64,000 nucleotides of DNA, taken from assembly GCF_024169315.1 (NCBI RefSeq), contig NZ_JALJWR010000001.1, positions 1,571,501-1,635,500 of the forward strand. The letters are read 5' to 3'. The notes under the pieces are model-generated. The model made no database searches. It was not told the DNA's origin and worked only from the letters and a program-made list of their open reading frames with translations. The DNA comes from Pseudomonas migulae (GTDB taxonomy: Bacteria; Pseudomonadota; Gammaproteobacteria; Pseudomonadales; Pseudomonadaceae). The position numbers were made by a program, and so were the translations under genes. Shown in pieces: positions 55,171 to 64,000 of this stretch. The stretch's first letter is position 1. Each line of letters opens with the position of its first letter.

Positions 55171-55640
55171 TTGTCACCTACCCGCAGCAGCGTGATCGAG
55201 TCACCGGCTGCCACCAAAATTTTCTTCAGGATCTGTTCCAGGGTTTTCAACTCTTCCGGGGTGATCGCGCCGGCCAGTTCGTTCATGGCGTCGGCGCCGA
55301 TTTCCGGCAGGCGGTCGGTCAACCGTTGGCCTTGCTCAGTTAACACAAGCTGCACCTGACGGCGATCTGCCTCGGAACGCTGGCGGGCGAGGAAACCTTT
55401 CTGTTCCAGACGATCGAGCATGCGGGTCATCGAACCACTGTCGAGCGACAGGTGGCGGCACAGCTCGGCCGGGGTATCAACGCCGAACTGAGCCATGATG
55501 ATCAGCACTTTGAACTGCGCGGCGGTGATGCCATGGGGTTCCATGTGCGTGTCGATGATCCGGTCTTTGAGCAGCGCAGCGCGCCCGAGCAAGAGGCCGA
55601 GATGGCAGGTGTGGAATTCGTCCGGGGTGAAATGCTTCAT
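55167..55640 (-). CDS. MarR family repressor of the efflux operon
   Basis: 157 residues. Winged-helix MarR domain: TPAELCRHLSLDSGSMTRML recognition helix, wing RQRSEADRRQVQLVLTEQG. First gene of the operon whose next three genes form the pump, as in other MarR/EmrR autoregulated systems. Two identical palindromes lie at and just upstream of its start, so autorepression relieved by the pump substrate is expected (inference). Confidence 0.9.
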   Translation of the reverse strand: MKHFTPDEFHTCHLGLLLGRAALLKDRIIDTHMEPHGITAAQFKVLIIMAQFGVDTPAELCRHLSLDSGSMTRMLDRLEQKGFLARQRSEADRRQVQLVLTEQGQRLTDRLPEIGADAMNELAGAITPEELKTLEQILKKILVAAGDSITLLRVGDK

Positions 55641-55655
55641 CTGACCACCAATTAG

Positions 55656-55667
55656 CTGCCTAGGCAG
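55656..55667. promoter_or_regulatory. Proximal MarR operator
   Basis: Perfect 12-bp palindrome CTGCCTAGGCAG, 16 bp upstream of the repressor ATG, just after the predicted transcription start. Confidence 0.8.
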
Positions 55668-55682
55668 AGAATGTATGTCGAG

Positions 55683-55710
55683 ATGTTACTGCCTAGGCAG
55701 CGAATGTCAA
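55683..55710 (-). promoter_or_regulatory. Promoter of the efflux operon with an operator in its spacer
   Basis: On the minus strand TTGACA (complement of 55705-55710), a 16-bp spacer containing the distal operator, then TAACAT (55683-55688). The -35 is perfect. Confidence 0.75.
55689..55700. promoter_or_regulatory. Distal MarR operator
   Basis: Second perfect CTGCCTAGGCAG, 33 bp from the first (start to start, three helical turns), exactly filling most of the -35/-10 spacer. Confidence 0.8.
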
Positions 55711-55761
55711 CGTAATAGTTAGGTTGCTTTGTATTTAGCGGATAAATGGCGACCCACAAAT

Positions 55762-55913
55762 CCTGTGGCGAGGGGGTTCACCCCCGTTCGGCTGCGCAGC
55801 AGTCGTCACTTTTAGATGTGCAGGGTTTCAGAAGGAATGGAGTTGCAGCTGAGGGGGCCGCTGCGCGGCCCAACGGGGCGATGCGGCGCTCCGACAAGCC
55901 CCCTCGCCACAGG
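55762..55913. repeat. Palindromic repeat between marR and tamB
   Basis: CCTGTGGCGAGGGGG (55762-) and CCCCCTCGCCACAGG (ending 55913) are perfect inverse ends around about 120 bp with GTTCGGCTGCGCAGC-type internal hairpins. Related in style to 52298-52460. Confidence 0.75.
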
Positions 55914-55914
55914 T

Positions 55915-58900
55915 CTAGAAATCCCGCTTGTAGAAGATATCCAGCGAACTGGCCACGCCGCCCGCCGCTTCGAGGTACACCTTCTTGCTCAGCTTGTAGC
56001 GCAAGGCAATGGTGTTGGCCGGCTCGAATACCCCAACGCCATACCGCAAACTGAGCTTCTCGGAGATGTTGCCGCTGGCCACCACGCTCGTCGTGTTGCC
56101 GCTGCCTTCGGTATCCAGCTGGAAATCCTGAATCCCCAGATCGCTGGCCAGTTTGCCGGTCATCCCGGAACTGCCCATCAACCCCAGGCCGAGTGCGGCC
56201 TGGGCCAGCATGTTGTTGTCTTCACCGGTGGTGCTCAGCGGACGGCCGAGCACCAGATAGGACAAGGCCTGTTCCTGACTCATCGCCGGCTCGGAGAAAA
56301 TCTGCGTGGTCGGCTGCTCGGCGCTGCCACTCAGGCGAATACCGGCGATGACGTCGTCGGTCTGGCGAATCGCTTCGATGTCGAGATAGGGCTGATCGAT
56401 CGGGCCAGCAAACAGCAAGCGCGCCCGGCGCACCGTCAACCGCTGGCCATAGGCGCGATAACGCCCGTCGTTGAGCCACAGCTCGCCACGCGTGTCCATG
56501 TTGTCGCCGATGTGCACGTGCCCTTGCAGATTGGCGGTCAAGCCAAACCCGGCGAAGCTCAGTTTGTCCTCGCCGACCACCACATCGATGTCCATTTTCA
56601 TTGCCAGCGGCGGTTTGCCCTCTTCGGTCTGTTGACCGATGATCACCGTGTCATCGGACACCTTGACCGTCGACGGCGGCAACTCGCGCACGGTGATGTC
56701 CCCCCGCGACACCAGCACTTTGCCGGCGATGGCCAACTCGTCGCCCTTCATTGAGATCTTCAGGTCTGGCGCCACTTCCAGCTTGGCATAAGGCTCGACA
56801 GTAACCGGCAATTGCGTGCCCTTGAGCGCCAGATCCACCACCAGCGCCTGACCCCAGGCGATATTGCCGTTCAGACTGCCCTGCCCGTTCTTGCCGCTTT
56901 TCCAGCCGCCATTCAATTGCACGGTTTCACCGGCGATCACGGCTTGAAGCTGCAAGGCTTCCAGGTCCATCGGCAATTCAGGACCGGAGATTTCGCCGTC
57001 GCTGAGCAACAGGTTGCCGTTGACCAAAGGCGCCATCAAGCCACCGGAAATCGTGCCGCTGCCGTTCAGGCGTCCGGTCAGTTTCTCGACCATCGGCACA
57101 AACGGTCGAGCGACGGACAAATCCAGGCCATTGAGACGGAACGATCCGGTCAGCGGTTTGTTCTTCGGCAGCGGATTGATCTGCGCCTGCACACTCAATT
57201 CGCCGAGCTTGCCGCCGACGAAATTGAAGTCGGTGTCGATGCGCTTGGGCGTCAGTTTGCTGATGAGTCTCAAGGTCTGGTAGGGAAAATCCAGCCACTG
57301 ATCCTTGTCCTTGATACGCAAGGTGCCGCCGCTGGCATCGAGGCTGATCTGGCCGTTCGGGCCGCTGGCCGGCAGGTCCAGTTGCAGGTCGGCGTTGAGC
57401 CGGCCCTTCCAGGCGAAATCCTTCGGCAACCACTGCGCCATACTGTCGATCGGGAATTGCTTGAGGTGGTAGCGCAGCTTCGGCTCCGGCATCAGCCGCT
57501 GGTCTTCACCGCACAGACTGGCCGGTCCGGACATCCAGCAATGGGCGCCGAAATTGATTTTGCCGTCCGCCAGCCGTTCGAGTTTCGCCGGCCCTTGCAG
57601 CTTCCAGTCCTGACCGCCGGCCTGGATATCGCCACTGGCCAGACGCCCGCGCCAGTTGCCTTTGTCCAGATTACCGTCGAGTCCCAGGGCCAGCTTCAGT
57701 TGCGGGCCTTGCAGGTCGAGGCTGAGTTTCTGGTTTTTGATATCGCCGCTGCCACTGGCGGTCAGCGTGCCCAGCGAGGTATCGCCGGCCTGGATGCCGC
57801 TGCCCTTGAGGTCGATTTTCGCCCGCTGCGCGCTGTCGAGGGTAGCGTCGAGGTTCAGGCTTTGCAGGCGATTGTCCTGGAATGCCAATTGCGTGCCCTG
57901 CAACCCGAGTTTGCCTTGTGGCGCCTTGAGCGTGCCGGCGACATCGACGCGGCCGTTGAGCTGACCTCGCAATTGCGGCCAGAGCTGGGCCAGGCGCGAC
58001 AGTTTGATGTCGATCTGGCCGGTGAGTTTTTGTTGCAGGCTGCCCTTGCCGGTGATGCTGTTATCACCCAGACGGATTTGCAGCGCGCTGAGGTTCCACA
58101 GTTCTCCGGCACCATCCGCCTTGGCTTGCAGGACGGCCGGTTGGCCGCGCAGCTTGCCCTTCAGATCAAGGTCCGCGTTCAGGCTGAGTTTTTCATTCTT
58201 CATCTCACCTTTGCTGCGCAACGGTCCGGCCAGGGTGCCGGGCAACTCGGCGACCCAATACGCCGGGTTGATCGCCGAAAGGTCGAGCGCAGTGTCCCAG
58301 GCAATGCCATCGGCAAATTGCAGGTTCAAGTGCCCTTCGGCCTTGCCCTGTCCGGCTTCAAGCTGGATTTGTTGCAGGTAGATTTTCGTCAGGTCACCGG
58401 CGAAAGGGCTGCTCAGGCTGAACGCGCCGGCCGGGCCATCCAGCGCGGCCTTGAAGTTGCCGAGGTATTTGCCGTCGGTGTAAGAGACTTCACCGTTGAA
58501 GCTGCGCAGGGCCACTTCCGGCTCGTCGATCACCGGATAGAGCCGATGCCAGGGGAAATCCAGCCAATCGATTTTCGCCGTGGCGTTCAGGCCTTTGCTC
58601 CAGTCCAGTACGCCGGTGAGCTTGAGGCTTTGCTTGTCGTTGGCGGTCAGGTCCAGCGCGGCGATCTGCGCACCGTTGGCGTCGACCTTGCCTTGCAGCA
58701 ACAACGCGACCGGGCCTTGTTCGGCGGGCAGCGTGGCGCTGCCGTGCAATTGGTAGCCGTTTTTCAGGTCGCCGTCGCCGGTGAGCTCCAGTTGATTGAG
58801 TTGCAGGGTGTCCGGCAGGTCGGCGGCGGGTTTGAACCCGTCAGCGGTGATTCGCACCTTGGCTGGCAGGTTATCCACCAGCGGCTGCAATTCGCCGGTC

Positions 58901-59583
58901 AACTGGCCGTTCAGGTAACCGCTGCTGTCGGCTTTCAGGTTCAGGGTTTTCAGCAGGTCGCCGTCAATCTTCAGGGCCAGCGCCCAGGGTTCCGGGGCTG
59001 GCAGGGTCAGTTTGCCCTCGGCCTTGAGCGGCCAGTTGCCGGAGGGCTGCAGCAGGCCCGACAGATTCAGGCTCAGCTCGTCGCGTTGCAGACTCACGGC
59101 GTCGATCTGCAAGCCCTGTTCGGTCCAGTGCGCCGCCAGTTGCAGGCCTTTGAGTTCTTCGCTGCCATTGAACAGCAAGCTGCCGATCTGCACGTCGCCC
59201 AGTTCGATCGCCAATGGCAACTTCAGGTCCGGCAGCGTAATCGGTCCGCTGCTTGCTTCTTCGTCGCCCGGTGGAAATTGCAGGCTGACCTGGTCGGCCT
59301 TCAACTGCTCGATACACAACGTCATGCGCGTCAGGCACAACGGCGACCAGGCGAAAATCACTTTGCTCAGTTCAACCCGGCTGGTGTCCTGCTGCCAGAC
59401 CAGATGGTCAGCGCTCCACTGCCCGCCCAGACGGCCCTGGAAATTCTCGAGGGTCAAACCCGGCACAAACCCTAGCGCCCAACGACTGCCGGTCGCCGTG
59501 CCCAGCACCGTGGTCACGGTCAGCAGGACCAGCATCAATAGCGCCAGAATCGCCAGCAGCGTTACTTTCAAACCACGCTTCAC
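55915..59583 (-). CDS. tamB: Translocation and assembly module subunit TamB
   Basis: 1222 residues from a GTG at 59583 overlapping the tamA stop (GTGA). One N-terminal signal-anchor helix (about 7-28), a very long beta-helical body, and the conserved DUF490/TamB C-terminal region ending in a membrane-protein-like Phe. AsmA-like protein spanning the periplasm, working with TamA in outer-membrane biogenesis and lipid transport. A long plus-strand open frame (about 887 codons) over it is a shadow. Confidence 0.95.
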   Translation of the reverse strand: MKRGLKVTLLAILALLMLVLLTVTTVLGTATGSRWALGFVPGLTLENFQGRLGGQWSADHLVWQQDTSRVELSKVIFAWSPLCLTRMTLCIEQLKADQVSLQFPPGDEEASSGPITLPDLKLPLAIELGDVQIGSLLFNGSEELKGLQLAAHWTEQGLQIDAVSLQRDELSLNLSGLLQPSGNWPLKAEGKLTLPAPEPWALALKIDGDLLKTLNLKADSSGYLNGQLTGELQPLVDNLPAKVRITADGFKPAADLPDTLQLNQLELTGDGDLKNGYQLHGSATLPAEQGPVALLLQGKVDANGAQIAALDLTANDKQSLKLTGVLDWSKGLNATAKIDWLDFPWHRLYPVIDEPEVALRSFNGEVSYTDGKYLGNFKAALDGPAGAFSLSSPFAGDLTKIYLQQIQLEAGQGKAEGHLNLQFADGIAWDTALDLSAINPAYWVAELPGTLAGPLRSKGEMKNEKLSLNADLDLKGKLRGQPAVLQAKADGAGELWNLSALQIRLGDNSITGKGSLQQKLTGQIDIKLSRLAQLWPQLRGQLNGRVDVAGTLKAPQGKLGLQGTQLAFQDNRLQSLNLDATLDSAQRAKIDLKGSGIQAGDTSLGTLTASGSGDIKNQKLSLDLQGPQLKLALGLDGNLDKGNWRGRLASGDIQAGGQDWKLQGPAKLERLADGKINFGAHCWMSGPASLCGEDQRLMPEPKLRYHLKQFPIDSMAQWLPKDFAWKGRLNADLQLDLPASGPNGQISLDASGGTLRIKDKDQWLDFPYQTLRLISKLTPKRIDTDFNFVGGKLGELSVQAQINPLPKNKPLTGSFRLNGLDLSVARPFVPMVEKLTGRLNGSGTISGGLMAPLVNGNLLLSDGEISGPELPMDLEALQLQAVIAGETVQLNGGWKSGKNGQGSLNGNIAWGQALVVDLALKGTQLPVTVEPYAKLEVAPDLKISMKGDELAIAGKVLVSRGDITVRELPPSTVKVSDDTVIIGQQTEEGKPPLAMKMDIDVVVGEDKLSFAGFGLTANLQGHVHIGDNMDTRGELWLNDGRYRAYGQRLTVRRARLLFAGPIDQPYLDIEAIRQTDDVIAGIRLSGSAEQPTTQIFSEPAMSQEQALSYLVLGRPLSTTGEDNNMLAQAALGLGLMGSSGMTGKLASDLGIQDFQLDTEGSGNTTSVVASGNISEKLSLRYGVGVFEPANTIALRYKLSKKVYLEAAGGVASSLDIFYKRDF

Positions 59584-61307
59584 AGCTCAGGCCCCATGGA
59601 AAAGTGCAGTCGAATGCCGCCGTCGTCGTCCATCGCGTGGGCCAGGTCGAGGCGAATCGGCCCCACCGGGGATACCCAGCGCACGCCGATGCCGACGCCG
59701 GTCTTGAGATCGGGCAGTTCGAGTTTGTTGAAGGAGTTGCCCTGGTCGATGAAGGTCGCAACCCGCCATTTTTCGGCGATGGAATATTGATACTCGACGC
59801 TGCCGGCAATCATGTAGCGGCCACCGATGCGGTCGCCGTCAGAGTTTTCCGGGGACAGACTTTGATAATCGTAACCGCGCACGCTCTGATCGCCACCGGC
59901 AAAGAAACGCAGCGACGGCGGCACCGATTTGTAGCCGTTGGTGGCACTGCCGCCCACTTGTACCCGACCGAGCAAGCGGTGTTTATCGAACACCGTGGTC
60001 AGGCCTTTCACCAGCGCCGTGCCGTAAACCAGGTTGGTATCCGAACCCAATCCTTCCTTGGCAACCTTGGTTTCGAATTGCAGGCGATAGCCGTTGTGCG
60101 GATCGATGCGGTTGTCGCTTTTCAGGTACGAATAGCTGACGCCGGGCATCAGCAAGTTGCTCAGCCCCGAGTCGTCGCCAAGTCGATATTCTTCGCGCTG
60201 CCATTTCAGCGACACCACCCGCTGCCAACCGCTGGGCAACTTGCTGTGCCACTCGGGACCGAGGGTCAGCAATTTGCTCAGGCTGTCCTTGTCGGCAATT
60301 TCTTCACTTTGATAGCCACCGGCGAAGCGCAGCTTGTCGGTCAGCGGCGGGTCGAGCGGAATGTCGTAGAACAGCCCGACGTTCTGCCGTGGCGCCGAGA
60401 CTTCGGTTTCCCAGCCATAACTGTGGCCTTGCGGGTTGACCCAGTGCCGGGTCCAGTTGGCCTTGACCCGTGGGCCAACGTCGGTGGAATAACCCAGACC
60501 GAGGCCCATCGTCCGTGGTTTGCGGGTTTCGAGTTTGACGTCCACCGGGATCACGTCGTTCTTGGACGCCGTTGGCGCGGCATCAACGCGAACGCCTTCG
60601 AAGTAGCCGCTCGATTGCAGATTCTGATTCAGTTCGGCGATCAGTTCGGAGTCGTAAGGCGCACCCGCCTTGAACGGCACCATGCGTTGCAGCAGTTCTT
60701 CGTCGAACGGCGTATCCCCCTCGAAACTGACCTTGCCGAGGGCGTAGCGCGGGCCGCTTTCATAGATCAGTTCGATGTCGGCAACGCCCGCTCGCGGGTC
60801 GACCGCCAGTTTCTGCCGCGTGAAGTGGCCACTGAAAAAACCGAAACGCGACGCCTGGTTCTGGATCAGCCGCTTGGCGTCTTCGTAGCGGCCATGATTG
60901 AGCACTGCGCCGGTTTTCAGCGCGTCGCTTTTCGGTACGCGAAAGGATTTCAGGGAAGCGGCCGGACCGTCGATGCGAATGGTGACAGTGCGCAAATGCA
61001 CCGGTTCGCCGGGCTCGATGTTCATGACCAGGCGCGGCGTCTTGCCGCCCTTCACGTCCGTGTCGATCTGCGGCTGGTAATAACCCAGGGCCTGGGCGGC
61101 CTTGCGTGCCTGTTCTTCGGCGCCACGACTGAAGCGCAACAAGGCTTCTTCATCACGATCGCCGAGGCTGCCGATATAGCCTTCTATATTGGCCTTCAGT
61201 TCGTCGTTGGACGGTTTGATCCGCACATCCAATTCACTTTGCGCCAGCGCCGCGCAGCTGGTGATCAGCATCAGCACGCCGCTGGTAATTCTTCCTGGAA
61301 ACTTCAT
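59580..61307 (-). CDS. tamA: Translocation and assembly module outer-membrane protein TamA
   Basis: 575 residues from the ATG at 61307; a GTG at 61325 is also possible, neither has a clear ribosome-binding site. Signal peptide (about 1-23, ending ALA|QS), three POTRA domains (about 25-265), then a 16-strand BamA-type barrel with the motif RFFAGGDQSVRGYDY. Outer membrane; partner of TamB. Confidence 0.95.
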   Translation of the reverse strand: MKFPGRITSGVLMLITSCAALAQSELDVRIKPSNDELKANIEGYIGSLGDRDEEALLRFSRGAEEQARKAAQALGYYQPQIDTDVKGGKTPRLVMNIEPGEPVHLRTVTIRIDGPAASLKSFRVPKSDALKTGAVLNHGRYEDAKRLIQNQASRFGFFSGHFTRQKLAVDPRAGVADIELIYESGPRYALGKVSFEGDTPFDEELLQRMVPFKAGAPYDSELIAELNQNLQSSGYFEGVRVDAAPTASKNDVIPVDVKLETRKPRTMGLGLGYSTDVGPRVKANWTRHWVNPQGHSYGWETEVSAPRQNVGLFYDIPLDPPLTDKLRFAGGYQSEEIADKDSLSKLLTLGPEWHSKLPSGWQRVVSLKWQREEYRLGDDSGLSNLLMPGVSYSYLKSDNRIDPHNGYRLQFETKVAKEGLGSDTNLVYGTALVKGLTTVFDKHRLLGRVQVGGSATNGYKSVPPSLRFFAGGDQSVRGYDYQSLSPENSDGDRIGGRYMIAGSVEYQYSIAEKWRVATFIDQGNSFNKLELPDLKTGVGIGVRWVSPVGPIRLDLAHAMDDDGGIRLHFSMGPEL

Positions 61308-61373
61308 AGGCGCGGATGCTATCACGAGCTTGGGAGCGTGATAGAGCCTCGCGTCCCGCGAAAGTTCTACCGT

Positions 61374-62024
61374 TTATGCCGAAGCGGTTTGCAGCACCTG
61401 CGGATTGGCATGGAAAAACACGTGTTCGCGGATCGGTCCTACGGCGACCTCACCGATTTCCTCATAACCCTGACGCTTGTAGAACTCCAGATAACGCGGA
61501 TTACCGGTATCGAGCACTACACCTTCAGAGTGCTCATCGACCGCGCACCAGTTGTGCACGGCTTGCAACAGCTGCTCGCCGAAGTGTTTGCCCTGGAATT
61601 GCGGATGAATCCCCAGCAACGGCAGCAAGTGCACCGAGTCGGACGGCACGCACGCCATCACCGCATCGTGGTATTCGAGGTAGCGGCGCGTGCAGCGAAA
61701 CCCGGTGCTGAGCACCATTCGCAGGCGCCAGGCCCAGCTTTCGGTAATGCCCAGGCGACGTTGCGGCGGCGCGATCAGGGCGATGCCGATCAAGCGGTCG
61801 TTGACCAGCAGGCCGATGGCGGGCAAGTCCTGAAGGAAGTGTTGCTTGACCAGTTCGCGCACGGTGGCTCGGACCCGCTGTTCATACCCGGGGCGCTCGG
61901 CTTCGAAGAGGTAGCCGAACGTCGGTTCGTGGCGGTAGGCCTGATAAAGCAGGGAGCGGGCTTCGCGGGAGTAGCCGCTGTCGAGCATGTGGATATCGGC
62001 GATGGCGGTCGAGGTTTCGGGCAT
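61374..62024 (-). CDS. GNAT family N-acetyltransferase
   Basis: 216 residues from the ATG at 62024, with GGGGAGATCTACCGCT upstream. Acetyl-CoA binding segment LLPLLGIHPQFQGKHFGEQLL (Q/R-x-x-G-x-G/A) and terminal NPRYLEFYKRQGYEEIGE are typical GNAT motifs. The substrate is unknown. Transcribed toward tamA with a 66-bp gap, possibly its own unit. Confidence 0.82.
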   Translation of the reverse strand: MPETSTAIADIHMLDSGYSREARSLLYQAYRHEPTFGYLFEAERPGYEQRVRATVRELVKQHFLQDLPAIGLLVNDRLIGIALIAPPQRRLGITESWAWRLRMVLSTGFRCTRRYLEYHDAVMACVPSDSVHLLPLLGIHPQFQGKHFGEQLLQAVHNWCAVDEHSEGVVLDTGNPRYLEFYKRQGYEEIGEVAVGPIREHVFFHANPQVLQTASA

Positions 62025-62146
62025 AGCGGTAGATCTCCCCGGCACAGCTCAAATGGCTGTGCTCTTATTGGTACGAGCGTTTGGGTGGCTTCACAGTTCC
62101 CCAGACAGGTATAGACCAAAGTCAGGATCTTTATCGACTGAACCGG

Positions 62147-62245
62147 CCTCTTCGCGGGCAAGCCACGCTCCCACAAGTTTTGTGTCGTACCCAAATGATT
62201 CGGCAAACACGGAACCTGTGGGAGCGGGCTTGCCCGCGAAGAGGC
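62147..62245. repeat. REP pair
   Basis: CCTCTTCGCGGGCAAGCCAC and the complement GCTTGCCCGCGAAGAGG (ending 62245). The left arm carries CACGCTCCCAC instead of CCCGCTCCCAC, a single mismatch. Confidence 0.85.
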
Positions 62246-62353
62246 CCGAAACAGCCAATGAAGATCTGACAGAACACCGAGAATCCCCTCACCCCAGACT
62301 GGCCCCAATCCCACAGGTCAGCTAGCATCGCCCTTTTGCCAGGACTGCCGACC

Positions 62354-63166
62354 ATGAAGATCGTCTCCTTCAACATCAACGGGCTGCGCGCTCGCCCCCA
62401 TCAGCTGGCGGCGCTGATCGAAAAGCATCAACCCGACGTGATCGGCCTGCAGGAAACCAAGGTCCACGATGACCAGTTCCCGTTGGCCGAGGTTCAGGCG
62501 CTGGGTTATCACGTGTATTTCCACGGGCAAAAGGGTCACTACGGCGTCGCCCTGCTCTCGCGCAAGGAACCGCTGGCGCTGCACAAAGGGTTCGTCACCG
62601 ATGAAGAAGACGCTCAGCGCCGCTTCATCTGGGGCACGTTTGCCGACGCCAATGGCGTGCCGGTGACCATCATGAACGGCTATTTCCCACAGGGAGAAAG
62701 CCGCGACCATCCGACCAAGTTCCCGGCCAAGGAACGTTTCTACAACGATCTGCAGCACCTGCTGGAAAGCCAGTTCAACAACGAGCAGCCGCTGGTGGTG
62801 ATGGGCGACGTGAACATTTCCCCGGAAGACTGCGACATCGGCATCGGCCCGGACAACATGAAACGGTGGCTGAAAACCGGCAAATGCAGTTTCCTGCCGG
62901 AAGAACGCGAGTGGATGGCCCGCTTGAAGAACTGGGGCCTGGTGGACAGTTTCCGCCACCTGAACCCGGACGTGGCCGACCGTTTCAGCTGGTTCGACTA
63001 CCGCAGCCGCGGCTTCGAAGATGAACCCAAGCGCGGGCTGCGGATCGACGTGATCATGGCGTCCCACGGTTTGTTGCCGCGGGTGAAGGACGCCGGCGTG
63101 GATTACGACCTGCGCGGGATGGAAAAGCCTTCGGATCACGCGCCGATCTGGCTTGAGTTGAGCTGA
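62354..63166 (+). CDS. xthA: Exodeoxyribonuclease III
   Basis: 270 residues from the ATG at 62354 ([18 protein letters not shown]). AP endonuclease / 3'-5' exonuclease of base-excision repair. The EEP-fold motifs are intact: E34 in [10 protein letters not shown], the Tyr/Asp-Asn block in [16 protein letters not shown], and terminal SDHAPIW. The six residues before the ATG in the open frame are not conserved. Confidence 0.95.
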   Translation: MKIVSFNINGLRARPHQLAALIEKHQPDVIGLQETKVHDDQFPLAEVQALGYHVYFHGQKGHYGVALLSRKEPLALHKGFVTDEEDAQRRFIWGTFADANGVPVTIMNGYFPQGESRDHPTKFPAKERFYNDLQHLLESQFNNEQPLVVMGDVNISPEDCDIGIGPDNMKRWLKTGKCSFLPEEREWMARLKNWGLVDSFRHLNPDVADRFSWFDYRSRGFEDEPKRGLRIDVIMASHGLLPRVKDAGVDYDLRGMEKPSDHAPIWLELS

Positions 63167-63176
63167 AATTTGCAGT

Positions 63177-63287
63177 GATCGTTCCCACTCCCGCGTGGGA
63201 ATGCCGCCTGGGACGCTCCGCGTCCCGAATGTGAGGGTGACGCAGAGCGTCACGGGATGCATTCCCACGCAGAGCGTGGGAATGATC
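63177..63287. repeat. Cruciform-type intergenic repeat
   Basis: GATCGTTCCCACTCCCGCGTG...CACGCAGAGCGTGGGAATGATC with the internal GACGCTCCGCGTCC and GACGCAGAGCGTC palindromes. It is a different family from the REP pairs. May serve as the xthA terminator region. Confidence 0.75.
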
Positions 63288-63354
63288 TGTCATCTTTCAG
63301 AAACCTTACTGACTTATTCTCCCCGCACTTTCTTTGGCTTTATAAGGTGCGGGC

Positions 63355-64000
63355 ATGACGCTGCGCGTTTTTTTCCTGTTGATACTGTGCGCCGGGCTGC
63401 CAGTCACCGCATCGGCGGGTGACTTGCCGACGCCCAAGCAGGGTCCGGTGTTGCGCATCCAGGGTTCCAACACCATTGGCGCGGCATTGGGGCCCGCGCT
63501 GGTCGAGGGTTTGATGCGCGAGCAAGGCTTGCTCAAGGTTCACAGCGAAGCCCCGGACACCGCCAACGAACTGCGGGTGGTCGGCGAAACCGTGCAAGGG
63601 CGACGGGTCGAGGTGGAAATCGCGGCCCACGGTTCCAGCACCGGCTTCAGCGCCCTGAAAAACGCCACCGCGGACCTTGCCGCCTCCTCGCGTCCGATCA
63701 AGGACAGCGAACTGCTGGCCCTGCAGTCCCTCGGCGATCTGAAGAGCCCCGGCGCCGAACAGGTCATCGCCATCGACGGCCTGGCAATCATCCTTCATCC
63801 GCAAAACCCGCTGAATCAACTCAACACCGAACAACTGGCGCGCATCTTCAGTGGCGAGGCACGCACCTGGGAAGAGATCGGCGGCAGCGGTGGGACGATT
63901 CATCTGTATGCGCGGGATGACCAATCGGGCACGTATGACACCTTCAAGGAAGTGGTGCTCAGTCGTCGTGGGAAAACGCTGAACAGCGCAGCGAAACGTT
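63355..64000 (+). CDS. PstS-like phosphate-binding protein (N-terminal part, runs off window)
   Basis: 215 codons visible, starting at the ATG 63355 with AAGGTGCGGGC upstream. Signal peptide of about 22 residues (ending TASA|GD), then PstS-family blocks: RIQGSNTIGAALGPALVEG, AHGSSTGFSALKNATADLAA, ILHPQNPLNQLNTEQLARIFSGE and the phosphate-loop DDQSGTYDTFKE. In Pseudomonas, homologues at this place may carry a C-terminal OmpA-like domain; that part is not visible here. Confidence 0.82.
   Translation, partial: MTLRVFFLLILCAGLPVTASAGDLPTPKQGPVLRIQGSNTIGAALGPALVEGLMREQGLLKVHSEAPDTANELRVVGETVQGRRVEVEIAAHGSSTGFSALKNATADLAASSRPIKDSELLALQSLGDLKSPGAEQVIAIDGLAIILHPQNPLNQLNTEQLARIFSGEARTWEEIGGSGGTIHLYARDDQSGTYDTFKEVVLSRRGKTLNSAAKR

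Noticed and set aside
56812..59475. 887-codon plus-strand open frame opposite tamB
   Set aside because: Gln/Arg/Leu-rich shadow with no recognisable domains; TamB is intact on the other strand.

Overview
The window comes from a Pseudomonas of the fluorescens group. Indicators are the gene order icd / monomeric idh / Nudix / mnmA / hflD / purB / roxA / aceA / nuo, the fused nuoCD gene, GC-rich genes with dense overlapping stops and starts, and many paired REP palindromes with the core GTGGGAGCGGGCTTGCCCGCGA. No tRNA, rRNA, IS, integrase or CRISPR array was recognised.

Layout. 1-11.4 kb is core: the start of NADP-isocitrate dehydrogenase icd (cut by the window edge), the unrelated monomeric isocitrate dehydrogenase idh, a Nudix hydrolase, mnmA-hflD, purB, the ribosomal oxygenase roxA overlapping a GNAT gene, a small exported secretin-N-domain protein, and isocitrate lyase aceA. 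11.4-20.5 kb is an accessory block lying exactly between aceA and the nuo operon. Seven or eight minus-strand genes (alpha-oxoamine synthase, CitE-like lyase, MaoC hydratase, ornithine-cyclodeaminase-like reductase, D-2-hydroxyacid dehydrogenase, class II aldolase-like protein, HisC-like aminotransferase, MFS exporter) plus one divergent SDR look like an undescribed small-molecule biosynthesis and export cluster. It is bracketed by two diverged copies (about 87 bp, start-to-start distance 8999 bp) of the aceA terminator region, which suggests insertion by recombination at that terminator.

21.1-36.0 kb is the complete 13-gene nuo operon (nuoA, B, CD, E-N) for NADH:quinone oxidoreductase, with a strong hairpin between nuoF and nuoG. 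36.08-37.57 kb is a tandem array of seven units of about 204-217 bp, each with a REP pair and a terminator-like hairpin. 37.6-45.8 kb is a glycerol-type ABC importer operon (glpSTPQUV-like) read leftward from a sigma-54 promoter, with a divergent sigma-54 enhancer-binding activator; repeated TGAACA half-sites lie between them. The two ATPases are asymmetric in a way that predicts one good and one degenerate ATP site.

45.9-64 kb is again mostly core: cysS, glnS, ppiB-lpxH, an EmrAB/outer-membrane tripartite drug-efflux operon behind a MarR repressor with two perfect CTGCCTAGGCAG operators, tamA-tamB, a GNAT gene, xthA, and the beginning of a PstS-like phosphate-binding protein running off the window.

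Functionally, three enzymes competing for isocitrate (icd, idh, aceA) and Complex I, which reoxidises NADH, lie within about 36 kb. The accessory block sits beside the glyoxylate-producing gene and contains a lyase family that can make or cleave acyl-CoA/keto-acid adducts, but its product cannot be named from sequence.
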